Source of the DNA: Clostridiales bacterium
Lineage (GTDB): Bacteria; Bacillota; Clostridia; Oscillospirales; Oscillospiraceae
Reading direction: 5' to 3'
Length of the DNA stretch: 64,000 nt
Assembly: GCA_025757645.1 (NCBI GenBank)
Contig: CP107216.1
Span: 2,314,858-2,378,857, forward strand
Shown here: positions 32,996 through 41,949 of the stretch, piece after piece
How positions within the stretch are numbered: position 1 is the first letter of the stretch
Layout of the letters: every line of letters begins with the position of its first letter
The notes under the pieces: model-generated
Told to the model about the DNA's origin: nothing
What the model saw: only the letters and a program-made list of their open reading frames with translations
Database searches by the model: none
Program-made: the position numbers and the translations under genes

Positions 32996-34048
32996 ATGGC
33001 AATCAATGTTTTTGACAAATACAGCACCAAGCTCGACGAACGTTTCCACCAGAAGAGCGTTACCGACGCGTTTGCCGGTAAGGATTACGACTTTGTCGGC
33101 GTGAACGCGATCAACGTGTACAGCTCCGATGAGGGCGACTTCGGCGACTACACCCGCAGCGGTTCCAGCCGATTCGGCACGATCAAAGAGCTGGGCGACA
33201 CCGTTCAGACCATGCGCATGACGCAGGACAAGGGCGGCACGTTCTCGATCGACGCGGGCAACGCTGCCGAACAGTTTAACGTCAAGCAGTGCAACGCGCG
33301 CATGAAGGCGACGTGGGACGGCAAGGTCACTCCGAGCATCGACAAGTACCGTCTGCAGCAGTGGGTCGGCGGTGCCGGTGTTGTGACCGTCAACGCGACC
33401 GCGCTGACCGGCAAGACCGCGATTGACGCCATTGTCAACATGGGCGCGGAGATGTCCAACCATCTTGTGCCGACCGACAACCGCGCGATCTTCATCGGCC
33501 ACACGCTGTTTGCTAAGTGCAAGCTGTCGGACTACATCGTCGGCATTGACGTGCTGGGCAAGGACGCCGTCGCAAACGGTTCTCTGGGCAAGCTCGACGG
33601 CAACGACGTGTACGCCATCCCGGACAGCTATCTGCCCGCAGGCGTCAACTTCGTGATCTTCCGCAAGGGCGCGAGCGTCGACCCGGTGAAAAACCAGACT
33701 ATGCGCATCCAGAAGAACCCGCTGGGTATCGACGGCGATGTGGCGGAGTACCGCGTGATGTTCGACAGCTTCGTGCTTGACAAGAAGGCATACGCCATCG
33801 GCGTGCACGCGACCGCGGGCAGCACGACCCCGACGATGTCTGTCTCCGGCGGCACGCTGACGCTGACTGCCGGTGACGGTGAGACCATCAAGTACACCAC
33901 CGACGGCAGCAACCCGAAGACTTCCTCCACGGCGAAGACCTACAGCGCCAGCGCGAAGCCGACCGGCATTGCCGCAGGCACGGAGGTCAAGGCTTACGCC
34001 AGCAAGACCGGCGCGCTCGATTCCGGCATTATGACGGCTACCGCCTGA
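32996..34048 (+). CDS. major capsid protein with C-terminal Ig-like domain
   Basis: 350 residues. Residues 1-270 are probably the capsid body (AINVFDKYSTKLDERFHQK; YRVMFDSFVLDKKAYAIGVH). Residues 278-350 form a separate CHB_HEX_C-like/Ig-like domain (TIKYTTDGSNPKTSS), which would sit on the capsid surface and could bind carbohydrate. It follows the scaffold gene. A strong hairpin directly after the gene may raise its mRNA level. Confidence 0.85.
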   Translation: MAINVFDKYSTKLDERFHQKSVTDAFAGKDYDFVGVNAINVYSSDEGDFGDYTRSGSSRFGTIKELGDTVQTMRMTQDKGGTFSIDAGNAAEQFNVKQCNARMKATWDGKVTPSIDKYRLQQWVGGAGVVTVNATALTGKTAIDAIVNMGAEMSNHLVPTDNRAIFIGHTLFAKCKLSDYIVGIDVLGKDAVANGSLGKLDGNDVYAIPDSYLPAGVNFVIFRKGASVDPVKNQTMRIQKNPLGIDGDVAEYRVMFDSFVLDKKAYAIGVHATAGSTTPTMSVSGGTLTLTAGDGETIKYTTDGSNPKTSSTAKTYSASAKPTGIAAGTEVKAYASKTGALDSGIMTATA

Positions 34049-34060
34049 GGCAACGGATAA

Positions 34061-34082
34061 GGCGGCGGGATTTCCCGCCGCC
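34061..34082 (+). terminator. hairpin after capsid gene
   Basis: GGCGGCGGG and CCCGCCGCC pair perfectly around ATTT and are followed by TATTTTC. Likely a partial terminator or mRNA 3' stabiliser for the capsid transcript. Confidence 0.55.
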
Positions 34083-34107
34083 TATTTTCAGATAACGAGG
34101 TGATTTC

Positions 34108-34536
34108 ATGGCAGAAGTCAGCGATGTGTTTGACGCTGCAATGTCCATCATGGACGAGCTGAGCGATAGCGGGAAACCGCAAACGACGGACACGGACGAA
34201 TATAAATACCGCGCCGTGTCGATCATCAACACAATGATTGCGGAGCTGTACCCGTTTTCAGAGACAAAGAAGGCCGGAAAAACCGCTTCCGGCTGGCGGC
34301 CTGTTGAGGAATTCGACGACACGCTCTCGGAGATCGACAACACGCTCGCGCTCGGTGCGATGCCATACGGCCTTGCTTCCGCTCTCCTGACGGACGAGAA
34401 CCCGGAGGCATCCGACCGGTTCAAGCGGCGCTACAACGAGATCGTGGCGATGCACAAGGCAAACGCGCAGTGCAGCATGGGCACGGTCGAGGATGTGTAC
34501 GGCGGCATCGAGTATAGCGAGTTCGGGAGCTGGTGA
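34108..34536 (+). CDS. head-tail connector protein (gp4-like)
   Basis: 142 residues, helical, with ALGAMPYGLASALLTDENPEA followed by a KRRYNEIV stretch. Size, helical pattern and position after the capsid gene match P22 gp4-type adaptors that extend the portal channel. Confidence 0.6.
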   Translation: MAEVSDVFDAAMSIMDELSDSGKPQTTDTDEYKYRAVSIINTMIAELYPFSETKKAGKTASGWRPVEEFDDTLSEIDNTLALGAMPYGLASALLTDENPEASDRFKRRYNEIVAMHKANAQCSMGTVEDVYGGIEYSEFGSW

Positions 34537-34541
34537 CGCGC

Positions 34542-36314
34542 ATGAATGAAAAGATCGTCGGAATCCAGAAATGGCTCGGTATCAATCAGGCTGGCAGCGA
34601 CGACACAAGTCTGAAACTTGGTGAGGCATCCGAAATGCGCAACTGGCGCGTGACGCAGGACGGCGCGCTGCGAAAGCGCCCCGGTATGAAAGCTGTGCAT
34701 ACGTTCCCCGGAGAAATTCAGGGGACATGGTGCGGCTACGTCGGCGGAGAATATGTGCAGGTAGCGGCCGCGGCCGGGAAGCTGTGGAAAATCGGATTTC
34801 CAGCCACTACGGCGGTCTCGGCGCTTGGCACGCTCGCCGACGCACACACGGAGTTTTTCGGTTTCCGGGAAAAGCTCTATATCCTCAACGGTACGCAGTA
34901 CAAGGTGTTTGACGGCTACAAGCTCTCCGATGTGACCGGGTACGTCCCGACTGTGCTTGTGGGCGTCGGTGCGGACGGCAGCGGCACGGAGCTGGAGCAA
35001 ATCAACAAGCTGTCCAGCAAACGAAAATACCGCGTTGCTACGGACGGAAAGTCCACGGTGTATGTGTGCCCGGAAAGCGGAACGCTGTCTGTGAGCGTGA
35101 AAAACAGGGCAACAGGCGCAGCGCTGGCAGCCGGTACGGACTATACGTTTGCAGAAGGTAAGATCACATTCACGAGCGCGCCCCCTGCCGGTGCGGATGT
35201 GTACGAAGTAGAATACACCGTGGCATCTGACGATTCCGGCGCGGTCAGGGCAATGAAGTTTGCAGAGCTTTACAACGGCGCGACGGACAACCGCGTGTTT
35301 CTCTACGGTGACGGAAGCAACAAGGCGCTGTACTCCGGGCTGGACATCGACGGCAACCCGACCGCAGAATACTTCCCGGACATGAACGTGCTGGACATCG
35401 GCGACGAGAACACGCCGATCACGGCGATGATCCGCCACTACTCCCGACTGCTGGCGTTCAAAGAAGATAGCGCATACTCCGTGCAGTACGGCACGGTGAC
35501 GAATGCAGAGGGCAAAATCCTCCCCGCGTTTTACTGGACACAAGTAAACAAGGCCATCGGCAACATTGTTCCCGGGCAGGTGCGGCTTGTGGACAACAGC
35601 CCCTATACCCTGTTCGGGGAGAGCGTCTACACATGGAAAAACAACAGCAGCTACTCCAGCAACCTGACGATTGACGAGCGGCAGGCGAAACGCATTTCCG
35701 ACCGCGTATGGAAAACGCTGCAGAGTTTCGATCTCCGGCAGGCGTACTGCTGGGACGACAACGACCGCAAGGAATGGTACTGCGTATATGGGGACATGGC
35801 CGTTGTGCACAACTACGGGCTCAATGTGTGGTATCTGTACACGAACTTCCCTGTCAAGCACTTTTACCGCTCATACGGGAGACTGCTCGGCGCACGTGAA
35901 AATGTGCTCGTCGAGATTTCGGATGCGTTCCGCAGCGACTGCGGCGAAGCGATCGACGCGCGATGGGAGAGCGGCAACATGCACTTCGGCGCGGATTTCA
36001 TGCGCAAATACTCCGCCATGCTGTGGATCGGTCTCGTGCCGACGCACGCCGGGTCGATGACCGTGACGGTCATGACAGACCGGAAAGCGGACTTCTCGAA
36101 AAAGCTGGTTTTCCGCAACAGTGCCGCATTTGACCACGCAAATTTTGCGCACTGGTCGTTCAACACGAACAAGCGCCCGTATATGACGCGGCTGAAACTG
36201 AAAGCAAAGAAATTTACATACTACAAGCTCATCCTGACAAACGACGATGCGGACACGACGGCGACGGTCACAAGCGCCGACATCCGCGTGCGGTTCACGG
36301 GATATGTGCGATAG
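34542..36314 (+). CDS. packaged-DNA stabilisation/tail protein (P22 gp10-like)
   Basis: 590 residues, beta-rich, with MRNWRVTQDGALRKRPGM at the start, a pattern seen in gp10-type tail hub proteins of podoviruses, and a beta-propeller-like body (FFGFREKLYILNGTQ). It would close the portal and carry the tail needle or fibres. ATG 34542 is preferred to GTG 34533, which overlaps the previous stop. Confidence 0.6.
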   Translation: MNEKIVGIQKWLGINQAGSDDTSLKLGEASEMRNWRVTQDGALRKRPGMKAVHTFPGEIQGTWCGYVGGEYVQVAAAAGKLWKIGFPATTAVSALGTLADAHTEFFGFREKLYILNGTQYKVFDGYKLSDVTGYVPTVLVGVGADGSGTELEQINKLSSKRKYRVATDGKSTVYVCPESGTLSVSVKNRATGAALAAGTDYTFAEGKITFTSAPPAGADVYEVEYTVASDDSGAVRAMKFAELYNGATDNRVFLYGDGSNKALYSGLDIDGNPTAEYFPDMNVLDIGDENTPITAMIRHYSRLLAFKEDSAYSVQYGTVTNAEGKILPAFYWTQVNKAIGNIVPGQVRLVDNSPYTLFGESVYTWKNNSSYSSNLTIDERQAKRISDRVWKTLQSFDLRQAYCWDDNDRKEWYCVYGDMAVVHNYGLNVWYLYTNFPVKHFYRSYGRLLGARENVLVEISDAFRSDCGEAIDARWESGNMHFGADFMRKYSAMLWIGLVPTHAGSMTVTVMTDRKADFSKKLVFRNSAAFDHANFAHWSFNTNKRPYMTRLKLKAKKFTYYKLILTNDDADTTATVTSADIRVRFTGYVR

Positions 36315-36325
36315 GAGGGTTACAT

Positions 36326-37390
36326 ATGGCACTTCCGACGTGCAACGAGGACATGAACATCATCTCCAAACTGGACGACGAGCCGAACGACGTGGGCGGT
36401 CTGTCCGCCGCGGCTCTGAAAGCAAAGTTTGACCTTGCCGGAAACCTGCTGAAAAAGGCGCTCAACGATCTGGTCGCTGCGCTCGGCGGTGAAAGCGCAG
36501 CAAAATGCATCGGTTTTGTCGCGACAGAGGCTGTGAACAAAACCAACGTGCAGGAAGCGATCGAGAACGTGCAGGCGCAGATCGCCGGTGTGACGCAGGG
36601 CGGCATTGCGGACGGGGCTGTGACTACGGAAAAGATCGCGAATGGTGCGGTGACTACGGAAAAGATCGCGAATGGCGCGGTGACTTATCACCAGATTGCC
36701 AACGAAACGATTGGTAGTCCGGAATTGGCGAATAATGCGGTCGCGGCGAGCAAAATCGCCTCGAGCGCCGTGCAGGAGCGGCATATTTTCAACGGCGCTG
36801 TTACGGAGAGCAAACTCGCGGGGGAGAGTGTAACTCAGGCGAAAATCGCGACTGCCGCAGTCACCAGCAACAAGATCGCGATGCGCGCTGTGACGAAGGA
36901 CAAGATCGCTGACGGAGCCGTGACGGAGGAGAAACTCGCGGCCGGGGCCGTAACGGCGGAGAAACTCGCAAGTGACGCTCTGGACAGTGTGCTGAATGCC
37001 TATTTCCTGAAAGTGTACCCGGTTGGCGCGTTTTACTTTTCTGCGTCCAGCGACAACCCGGCAACGCTGTTCGGTGGCACATGGACGCAGATCAAAGACA
37101 CGTTCATCTTGGCGGCAGGTACGAAATACAAAGCGGGCACGACCGGGGGCGAAGCGACACACACGCTGGCAGCGCAAGAGATGCCAAACCACTACCATGA
37201 CGAGTATGTCGGCAACGACGGCGGCGACAGCAGCGCACCGAGCGGCTATACCGGCTGGCCGAGCATTGGCTACACCAGCGACAAAACGTGGTTTGCAAAG
37301 TTGGCGAAAACAAGCGGCGCGGGCGGCGGTGCGGCTCACAACAATATGCCGCCATATCTGGCGGCATATGTCTGGCAGCGCACGGCGTAA
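36326..37390 (+). CDS. tail fibre protein with collar-like tip
   Basis: 354 residues. Residues about 94-225 are ten-odd imperfect repeats of GAVTTEKIAN-type sequence, a trimeric beta-structured shaft. The C-terminus has YPVGAFYFSASSDNPATLFGG, EMPNHYHDE and NNMPPYLAAYVWQR, the receptor-binding tip found in phage collar and gp53-like fibres. Two repeats at 36617-36680 are nearly identical in DNA, a spot for repeat-number change. Confidence 0.8.
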   Translation: MALPTCNEDMNIISKLDDEPNDVGGLSAAALKAKFDLAGNLLKKALNDLVAALGGESAAKCIGFVATEAVNKTNVQEAIENVQAQIAGVTQGGIADGAVTTEKIANGAVTTEKIANGAVTYHQIANETIGSPELANNAVAASKIASSAVQERHIFNGAVTESKLAGESVTQAKIATAAVTSNKIAMRAVTKDKIADGAVTEEKLAAGAVTAEKLASDALDSVLNAYFLKVYPVGAFYFSASSDNPATLFGGTWTQIKDTFILAAGTKYKAGTTGGEATHTLAAQEMPNHYHDEYVGNDGGDSSAPSGYTGWPSIGYTSDKTWFAKLAKTSGAGGGAAHNNMPPYLAAYVWQRTA

Positions 37391-37421
37391 CCGGGGCTTG
37401 GGAAGTATGAGGTGAAAAGCA

Positions 37422-37751
37422 ATGGCATACATCAAACGCGGCGAGGCAAAGACCGTTCCCGTGCGCGTGAAGTTCAACGACATGGACGTATTCCCGATTG
37501 GCAACGTGGATGAGATCGCGTTCAAACTTGGCGACAGTGTGCGCAAGACGTGGCCGGACGCGGTACGGTATGACAACGCAAATGACCGGTTCATGCTGAC
37601 GCTGACGCAGGAAGACACGCTGTCCCTCGATGTGGGTCAGGCGGAGCTGGAGATCACATGCAACTTCAAGGGCGCGGGCAATATCCTGAAGCCGAAGAAA
37701 AACCCGAAAATCAAAGTGCTGGACTGCACGGACGAGGAGCTGATGGAATGA
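37422..37751 (+). CDS. hypothetical structural protein
   Basis: 109 residues, beta-rich, with VPVRVKFNDMDVFPIGNVDE. It resembles small N-terminal domains of fibre/baseplate proteins (BppU-like), but I cannot assign it. Its stop overlaps the start of the collagen-like gene by 4 bp. Confidence 0.55.
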   Translation: MAYIKRGEAKTVPVRVKFNDMDVFPIGNVDEIAFKLGDSVRKTWPDAVRYDNANDRFMLTLTQEDTLSLDVGQAELEITCNFKGAGNILKPKKNPKIKVLDCTDEELME

Positions 37752-38569
37752 GCGACAGAATCGAAGCCGAGATCCTCGATGCGCTTGGAGAAGAGGTAGA
37801 CGCAGCGATTGACACGCCGCTTGTTGTGATTGAAGGTACAAAGGGTGAACCCGGTGCGGACGGCATAACGCCGACGATCGGGTCAAACGGAAATTGGTTT
37901 CTCGGCGCGACCGATACCGGCAAGCCATCGCGCGGAGCAACCGGAGCACCGGGCAAAGACGGCGCGGATGGCAAACCGGGGGCTACCGGTGCGGACGGCG
38001 TTACGCCGCACATCGGCGGCAATGGCAACTGGTACATCGGCAGCACAGACACCGGCAAGCCGTCTCGTGGAGCCACTGGCGCGAAGGGTGATGCAGGTGC
38101 AACCGGCCCTGCTGGCCCTGCTGGTCCTGCTGGGCCTGCCGGTGCGCCCGGCAAGGACGGCAGTGACGCGACCGTGACTGCGGCAAGCATCAAAGGTGCG
38201 CTTGGCTACACGCCTGCTGCGCCGGGGGATATCCCGGTAGTCCCGACTGCGGAGATCTCCGCCAACACCGGCGCCCGCCACTCGCACGCGAACAAGGCGG
38301 TAATCGACGGCATCACGGCCGCAAAGACCGCCGCGTGGGACGGCAAGGCGGGTACGGCGGCGGCCACGCAGTCCGCGGCTGGTCTGATGTCCGCCGCCGA
38401 CAAGGCCAAGCTCGACGGCATCGAGCGCGGAGCCAACAAGACCACCGTGCCCACAGCACTGAAAAATCCGAAGGCGCTGACGATCCAAATCGGCGGCACG
38501 ACCGTCACCTACGACGGCAGCGCGGCGAAAACCGTCACGATCGCCGATGGCACGGAGGTGAGCTACTGA
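37748..38569 (+). CDS. collagen-like fibre protein
   Basis: 273 residues. A repeated module, GxNGNW(F/Y)xGxTDTGKPSRG, occurs twice, followed by Gly-X-Y triplets (ATGPAGPAGPAGPAG). The C-terminal part (HSHANKAVIDGIT, then LMSAADKAKLDGI) is a typical trimerising fibre region. It is probably a head or tail fibre. ATG 37748 follows GAGGAG by 8 nt; the longer frame overlaps the previous gene. Confidence 0.75.
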   Translation: MSDRIEAEILDALGEEVDAAIDTPLVVIEGTKGEPGADGITPTIGSNGNWFLGATDTGKPSRGATGAPGKDGADGKPGATGADGVTPHIGGNGNWYIGSTDTGKPSRGATGAKGDAGATGPAGPAGPAGPAGAPGKDGSDATVTAASIKGALGYTPAAPGDIPVVPTAEISANTGARHSHANKAVIDGITAAKTAAWDGKAGTAAATQSAAGLMSAADKAKLDGIERGANKTTVPTALKNPKALTIQIGGTTVTYDGSAAKTVTIADGTEVSY

Positions 38570-38570
38570 G

Positions 38571-40490
38571 ATGAAAAAGCTCTACGAAGAAACCGCCGTA
38601 CAGGACATCGCAAATGCTATCCGCGAGAAAAATGGCACTGCAACGAAATACAAAGTCGCGGAGATGGGCGCTGCTGTGCGAGCACTCTCCGGAAGCGAAG
38701 CAGTTGAGTGGCATCAGTGCCCGGAGGCGGTACGGAATTATCTTGCCAACGTGACCTATGACCCGAGCGATTACAGCACGTCACAGATTGCCAACTATGC
38801 GCCCGCTGATGCTGTTATCAGCAATTACAAGCCCATTGGGCAGGCGGCTGGCGGGGTGATGCACTACAACGAAGTACCGAATGTGCTCACGCCATTTGCC
38901 TCTGGCGGGAAAGCGGGCACGCTCAAACCGCTGGATGCACTGCGGTGGATTCGCACGCGGGACGGCTCCGCAGAAGCGTGGAACGTGCGCGACCTTGGCG
39001 GATGGGCCTGCGACGGCGGCACGGTGAAATATGGTCTGCTGATTCGCGGCGGGCGTATCTCTGCCGCAGATCGGGCGGTACTGGTCGGCCAGTTCGGTGT
39101 GCAGCATGAAATCGACCTTAGAGGCAAAGAGGGGCGCGACCCGTCCGACGGTGATGTCGCAACAGAATCCCCCCTTGGTAGCGATGTGTGGTTTACGATT
39201 GCTGACAAGGCAGCGTCCTACGCGCTGACGCCGGTTGCAACGTGGCAGCTCTATCTTCGCTGCGTGATCGACGCCGTAACGCACCGGGAGCCGGTATATT
39301 TTCACTGCACCGCAGGTGCGGACCGTACAGGCACGCTGGCCTGTGTGCTAGAGGGGCTGCTCGGCATGAGCCAATCCGACATCGACAAAGACTACGAGCT
39401 GACTACCTTTTATTCCGGCTCCGGGACAGACGCACTTGCTCGTCGAAGGAATGAGCCAGAGTGGAAGAGGCTTATCAATGCGATCAACGCCGTTTCCGGG
39501 AACACGTTCCGTGATAAGTGCGTGCATTTTGCCGTGGGAACGTGCGGAATGTCGATGGCTGATATCAACGCTTACCGTGCGGTTATGACCGCCGGAACGC
39601 CCGAGACGCTGCACTGGTATCAGACGATCGCCAAAAGTCTCACAGGATGCACGCTTAGTAATACCACGTCTCAGGCGGATTACGGCGAGGCGTACACCGC
39701 AACCATCACTGCGGATAGCGGAAAGGTGCTTGCATCTGTGGTGGTCAAAATGGGCGGCGTGGACATTACTGCCACCGCTTACTCGGCGGGAAGCGGCGCA
39801 ATCAACATCGCCAAGGTGACGGGGGCGGTCACAATCACTGCGGTGGCCTCTGTTCCGTCTGTGACTTACAACATTACACGCAATCTCACCAACTGCGCAT
39901 CTTCAAACGTGGCTAATACCGTTGCGGACGGTGCAGCCTATTCCACGACGCTTTCTCCGACCGGCACATATAAAAAACTTGGCACAATTATTGTTACGAT
40001 GGGCGGTACGGATATTTCCGCATCGGCAGTATCCGGAAACACAATCACAATCGCCAAAGTTACTGGCAACATTGTGATTACCTGCGCGGCTGTGATTACA
40101 AATGTCATTGAAACCGTCGGAATCTCAGCAGATACGCGACTGAGCGCTGGCAGCGGCACGAACAAAGCTCAGGTAGGCTGGGCAGCAATCGGGGCAAATA
40201 TGGACGCAGCAAGTCTCATCCATCTTATGCCCGGCGATACGCTGCGCATTAAGGGCGCAAGTCTGCCCGATTCGCAAGACGGAAAAAGCATAGCCATAAG
40301 TTATAGCGAAACGGCGACATTTTTATCCGCAGGGTATATACACAACGGATATAGCTGGAATAACCTAGAATTTACTACCGTTGACAATGTCGTTACTATA
40401 ACAGGGCCTGCCGAACATTACCTCCGGTTGAGTCTGATTTGCGCAGACGCATCCGCAGTTATCGTTACAATCAACGAACCGATCACGTAA
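38571..40490 (+). CDS. virion-region protein with tyrosine phosphatase domain and Ig-like repeats
   Basis: 639 residues. Residues about 135-345 match the Y_phosphatase3 type of tyrosine/dual-specificity phosphatase: WNVRDLGGW (137-145), IDLRG (181-185) and the P-loop HCTAGADRT (245-253) with Cys246 and Arg252. The N-terminus (1-40) is a small domain shared with fibre proteins. Residues 353-426 and 433-507 are two related Ig-like repeats; 510-639 is a beta-rich tip. It sits in the fibre block before the amidase, so the enzyme may be carried on the particle. Substrate unknown. Confidence 0.8.
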   Translation: MKKLYEETAVQDIANAIREKNGTATKYKVAEMGAAVRALSGSEAVEWHQCPEAVRNYLANVTYDPSDYSTSQIANYAPADAVISNYKPIGQAAGGVMHYNEVPNVLTPFASGGKAGTLKPLDALRWIRTRDGSAEAWNVRDLGGWACDGGTVKYGLLIRGGRISAADRAVLVGQFGVQHEIDLRGKEGRDPSDGDVATESPLGSDVWFTIADKAASYALTPVATWQLYLRCVIDAVTHREPVYFHCTAGADRTGTLACVLEGLLGMSQSDIDKDYELTTFYSGSGTDALARRRNEPEWKRLINAINAVSGNTFRDKCVHFAVGTCGMSMADINAYRAVMTAGTPETLHWYQTIAKSLTGCTLSNTTSQADYGEAYTATITADSGKVLASVVVKMGGVDITATAYSAGSGAINIAKVTGAVTITAVASVPSVTYNITRNLTNCASSNVANTVADGAAYSTTLSPTGTYKKLGTIIVTMGGTDISASAVSGNTITIAKVTGNIVITCAAVITNVIETVGISADTRLSAGSGTNKAQVGWAAIGANMDAASLIHLMPGDTLRIKGASLPDSQDGKSIAISYSETATFLSAGYIHNGYSWNNLEFTTVDNVVTITGPAEHYLRLSLICADASAVIVTINEPIT

Positions 40491-40502
40491 AAGGAGGCAC
40501 AG

Positions 40503-41351
40503 ATGGAATTTATTGCTTGCAACATGGCCAATTACCGCGCCGGGCGCACGCAGCCGGTGCGGTACATCGTGATGCACTACACGGCAAACAACGGCGACAC
40601 GGCAAAAAACAACTGCGACTACTACCACCGCGTGGGCGGCCTGCAGGCTAGCGCGCACTATTTCGTTGACGAGCACGGTGCGATGCAGTCCGTGCGCGAG
40701 TGCGACACGGCGTGGCACTGCGGCGCGCGGGCGTATTGGCACCCCGAGTGCCGCAACGGCAACAGCATCGGCATCGAGATGTGCAGCCGCAAGCGCGCCG
40801 ACGGCAGCTACTACATCCTGCCGGAGACCGTGGCAAACGCCGCGGCGCTGGCGCGGGAGATCATGCAGCGCTATGGCATCGACACGGAGCACGTGCTGCG
40901 GCACTACGATGTGACGGGCAAGCGCTGCCCCATGCCGTGGGTGGACGACCCGGCGCAGTGGACGGCGTTTAAGGAGATGCTGAAACAGAACGATAACGAT
41001 GAGGAGGATGAAAACATGGTAAAGTACAAGACGATTGATGACGTCCCTGAATGGTACAGAAGTGAGGTTCAGGAATTGATGGATGCTGGCGCTCTGAAAG
41101 GCACTGGCAATGGAGTCATCGACATCTCTGAAGATGTCGTGCGCGGCGCGATTATCGGCATGCGCTATGCCGAGGCACGCAATCCGCGCTACTACAGCCT
41201 GGACGACGTGCCCACATGGGCGCGTGAGGAGACGCAGAAGCTGATCGACCGCGGCGCGCTTCGCGGTGTCGGCGGGGGCGACCTGAACGTCAGCGCGGAC
41301 GCGCTGCGGTCTATGATTGTCTGTCAGCGGATGATCGACGAAAACAAGTGA
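40503..41351 (+). CDS. endolysin: N-acetylmuramoyl-L-alanine amidase
   Basis: 282 residues. Amidase_2 domain (1-160): VRYIVMHYTANNGDTAKN, ASAHYFVDEHGA, then GIEMC and VLRHYDVTGKRCP, with zinc His residues and the Cys. The C-terminus has two related ~50-residue repeats (VPEWYRSEVQELMDAGALKG; VPTWAREETQKLIDRGALRG), probably wall binding. It degrades peptidoglycan at the end of infection. AAAGGAGG precedes ATG. Confidence 0.93.
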   Translation: MEFIACNMANYRAGRTQPVRYIVMHYTANNGDTAKNNCDYYHRVGGLQASAHYFVDEHGAMQSVRECDTAWHCGARAYWHPECRNGNSIGIEMCSRKRADGSYYILPETVANAAALAREIMQRYGIDTEHVLRHYDVTGKRCPMPWVDDPAQWTAFKEMLKQNDNDEEDENMVKYKTIDDVPEWYRSEVQELMDAGALKGTGNGVIDISEDVVRGAIIGMRYAEARNPRYYSLDDVPTWAREETQKLIDRGALRGVGGGDLNVSADALRSMIVCQRMIDENK

Positions 41352-41367
41352 TGGAGGGGTAGTACCT

Positions 41368-41631
41368 ATGAACATTAACTGGAAAGTACGTATTCGCAAC
41401 AAGAACTTCTGGCTGGCGCTGATCCCGGCGCTGCTTCTGCTGGTGCAGGTGGTAGCCGCCCCGTTCGGCTACAAGTGGGATTTCGGTGTTCTGAATCAGC
41501 AGCTTGCAGCAATCATCAACGCAGTGTTCGCGCTGCTGTCCATCCTTGGCGTGGTGAACGACCCAACGACGGCAGGCAGCTCTGACAGTGCGCAGGCGCT
41601 TACTTACGAGGAGCCTAGAAAGGAAGGCTAA
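41368..41631 (+). CDS. phage holin (phi-LC3 type)
   Basis: 87 residues with two membrane segments (FWLALIPALLLLVQVVAA; IINAVFALLSILGVV) and the family ending NDPTTAGSSDSAQAL. It makes membrane holes that time the release of endolysin. It is 16 bp after the amidase. Confidence 0.93.
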   Translation: MNINWKVRIRNKNFWLALIPALLLLVQVVAAPFGYKWDFGVLNQQLAAIINAVFALLSILGVVNDPTTAGSSDSAQALTYEEPRKEG

Positions 41632-41633
41632 CG

Positions 41634-41879
41634 ATGACAGTTACCGTTGCAAACCTGATCTCAGCGGCGGCGTTTGTGCTGACGCTTATCGGCGCGTGCT
41701 GGCGGATGAGTACCATCATCCAGCGAAACACGGACGCAGTCGTGGCGCTGACGGCGCGCATTGACCGCATGGACGCCGGAAACGCCAAGGAGCACAACGA
41801 GATGTGGGACAAGATCGAGCGCAGCGAGGACACGCTCAACGACCACGAGGCGCGGCTACAGTTGCTCGAACATAAATAA
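41634..41879 (+). CDS. XhlA-like membrane protein
   Basis: 81 residues: an N-terminal membrane helix (LISAAAFVLTLIGACW) and a coiled coil (NEMWDKIERSEDTLNDHEA). The topology matches phage XhlA/holin-associated proteins. It completes the lysis cassette. Confidence 0.65.
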   Translation: MTVTVANLISAAAFVLTLIGACWRMSTIIQRNTDAVVALTARIDRMDAGNAKEHNEMWDKIERSEDTLNDHEARLQLLEHK

Positions 41880-41890
41880 CAATCGACACG

Positions 41891-41921
41891 GGGGACGCTG
41901 CCGGGCGCGGCGGTGTCCCCT
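41891..41921 (+). terminator. hairpin after lysis cassette
   Basis: GGGGGAC and GTCCCCT with internal GC pairing around a GC-rich centre, followed by CTTCCCT. A weak terminator or processing site; the next gene probably depends on readthrough. Confidence 0.35.
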
Positions 41922-41949
41922 CTTCCCTATCAAGTGACGAGGTGACACG

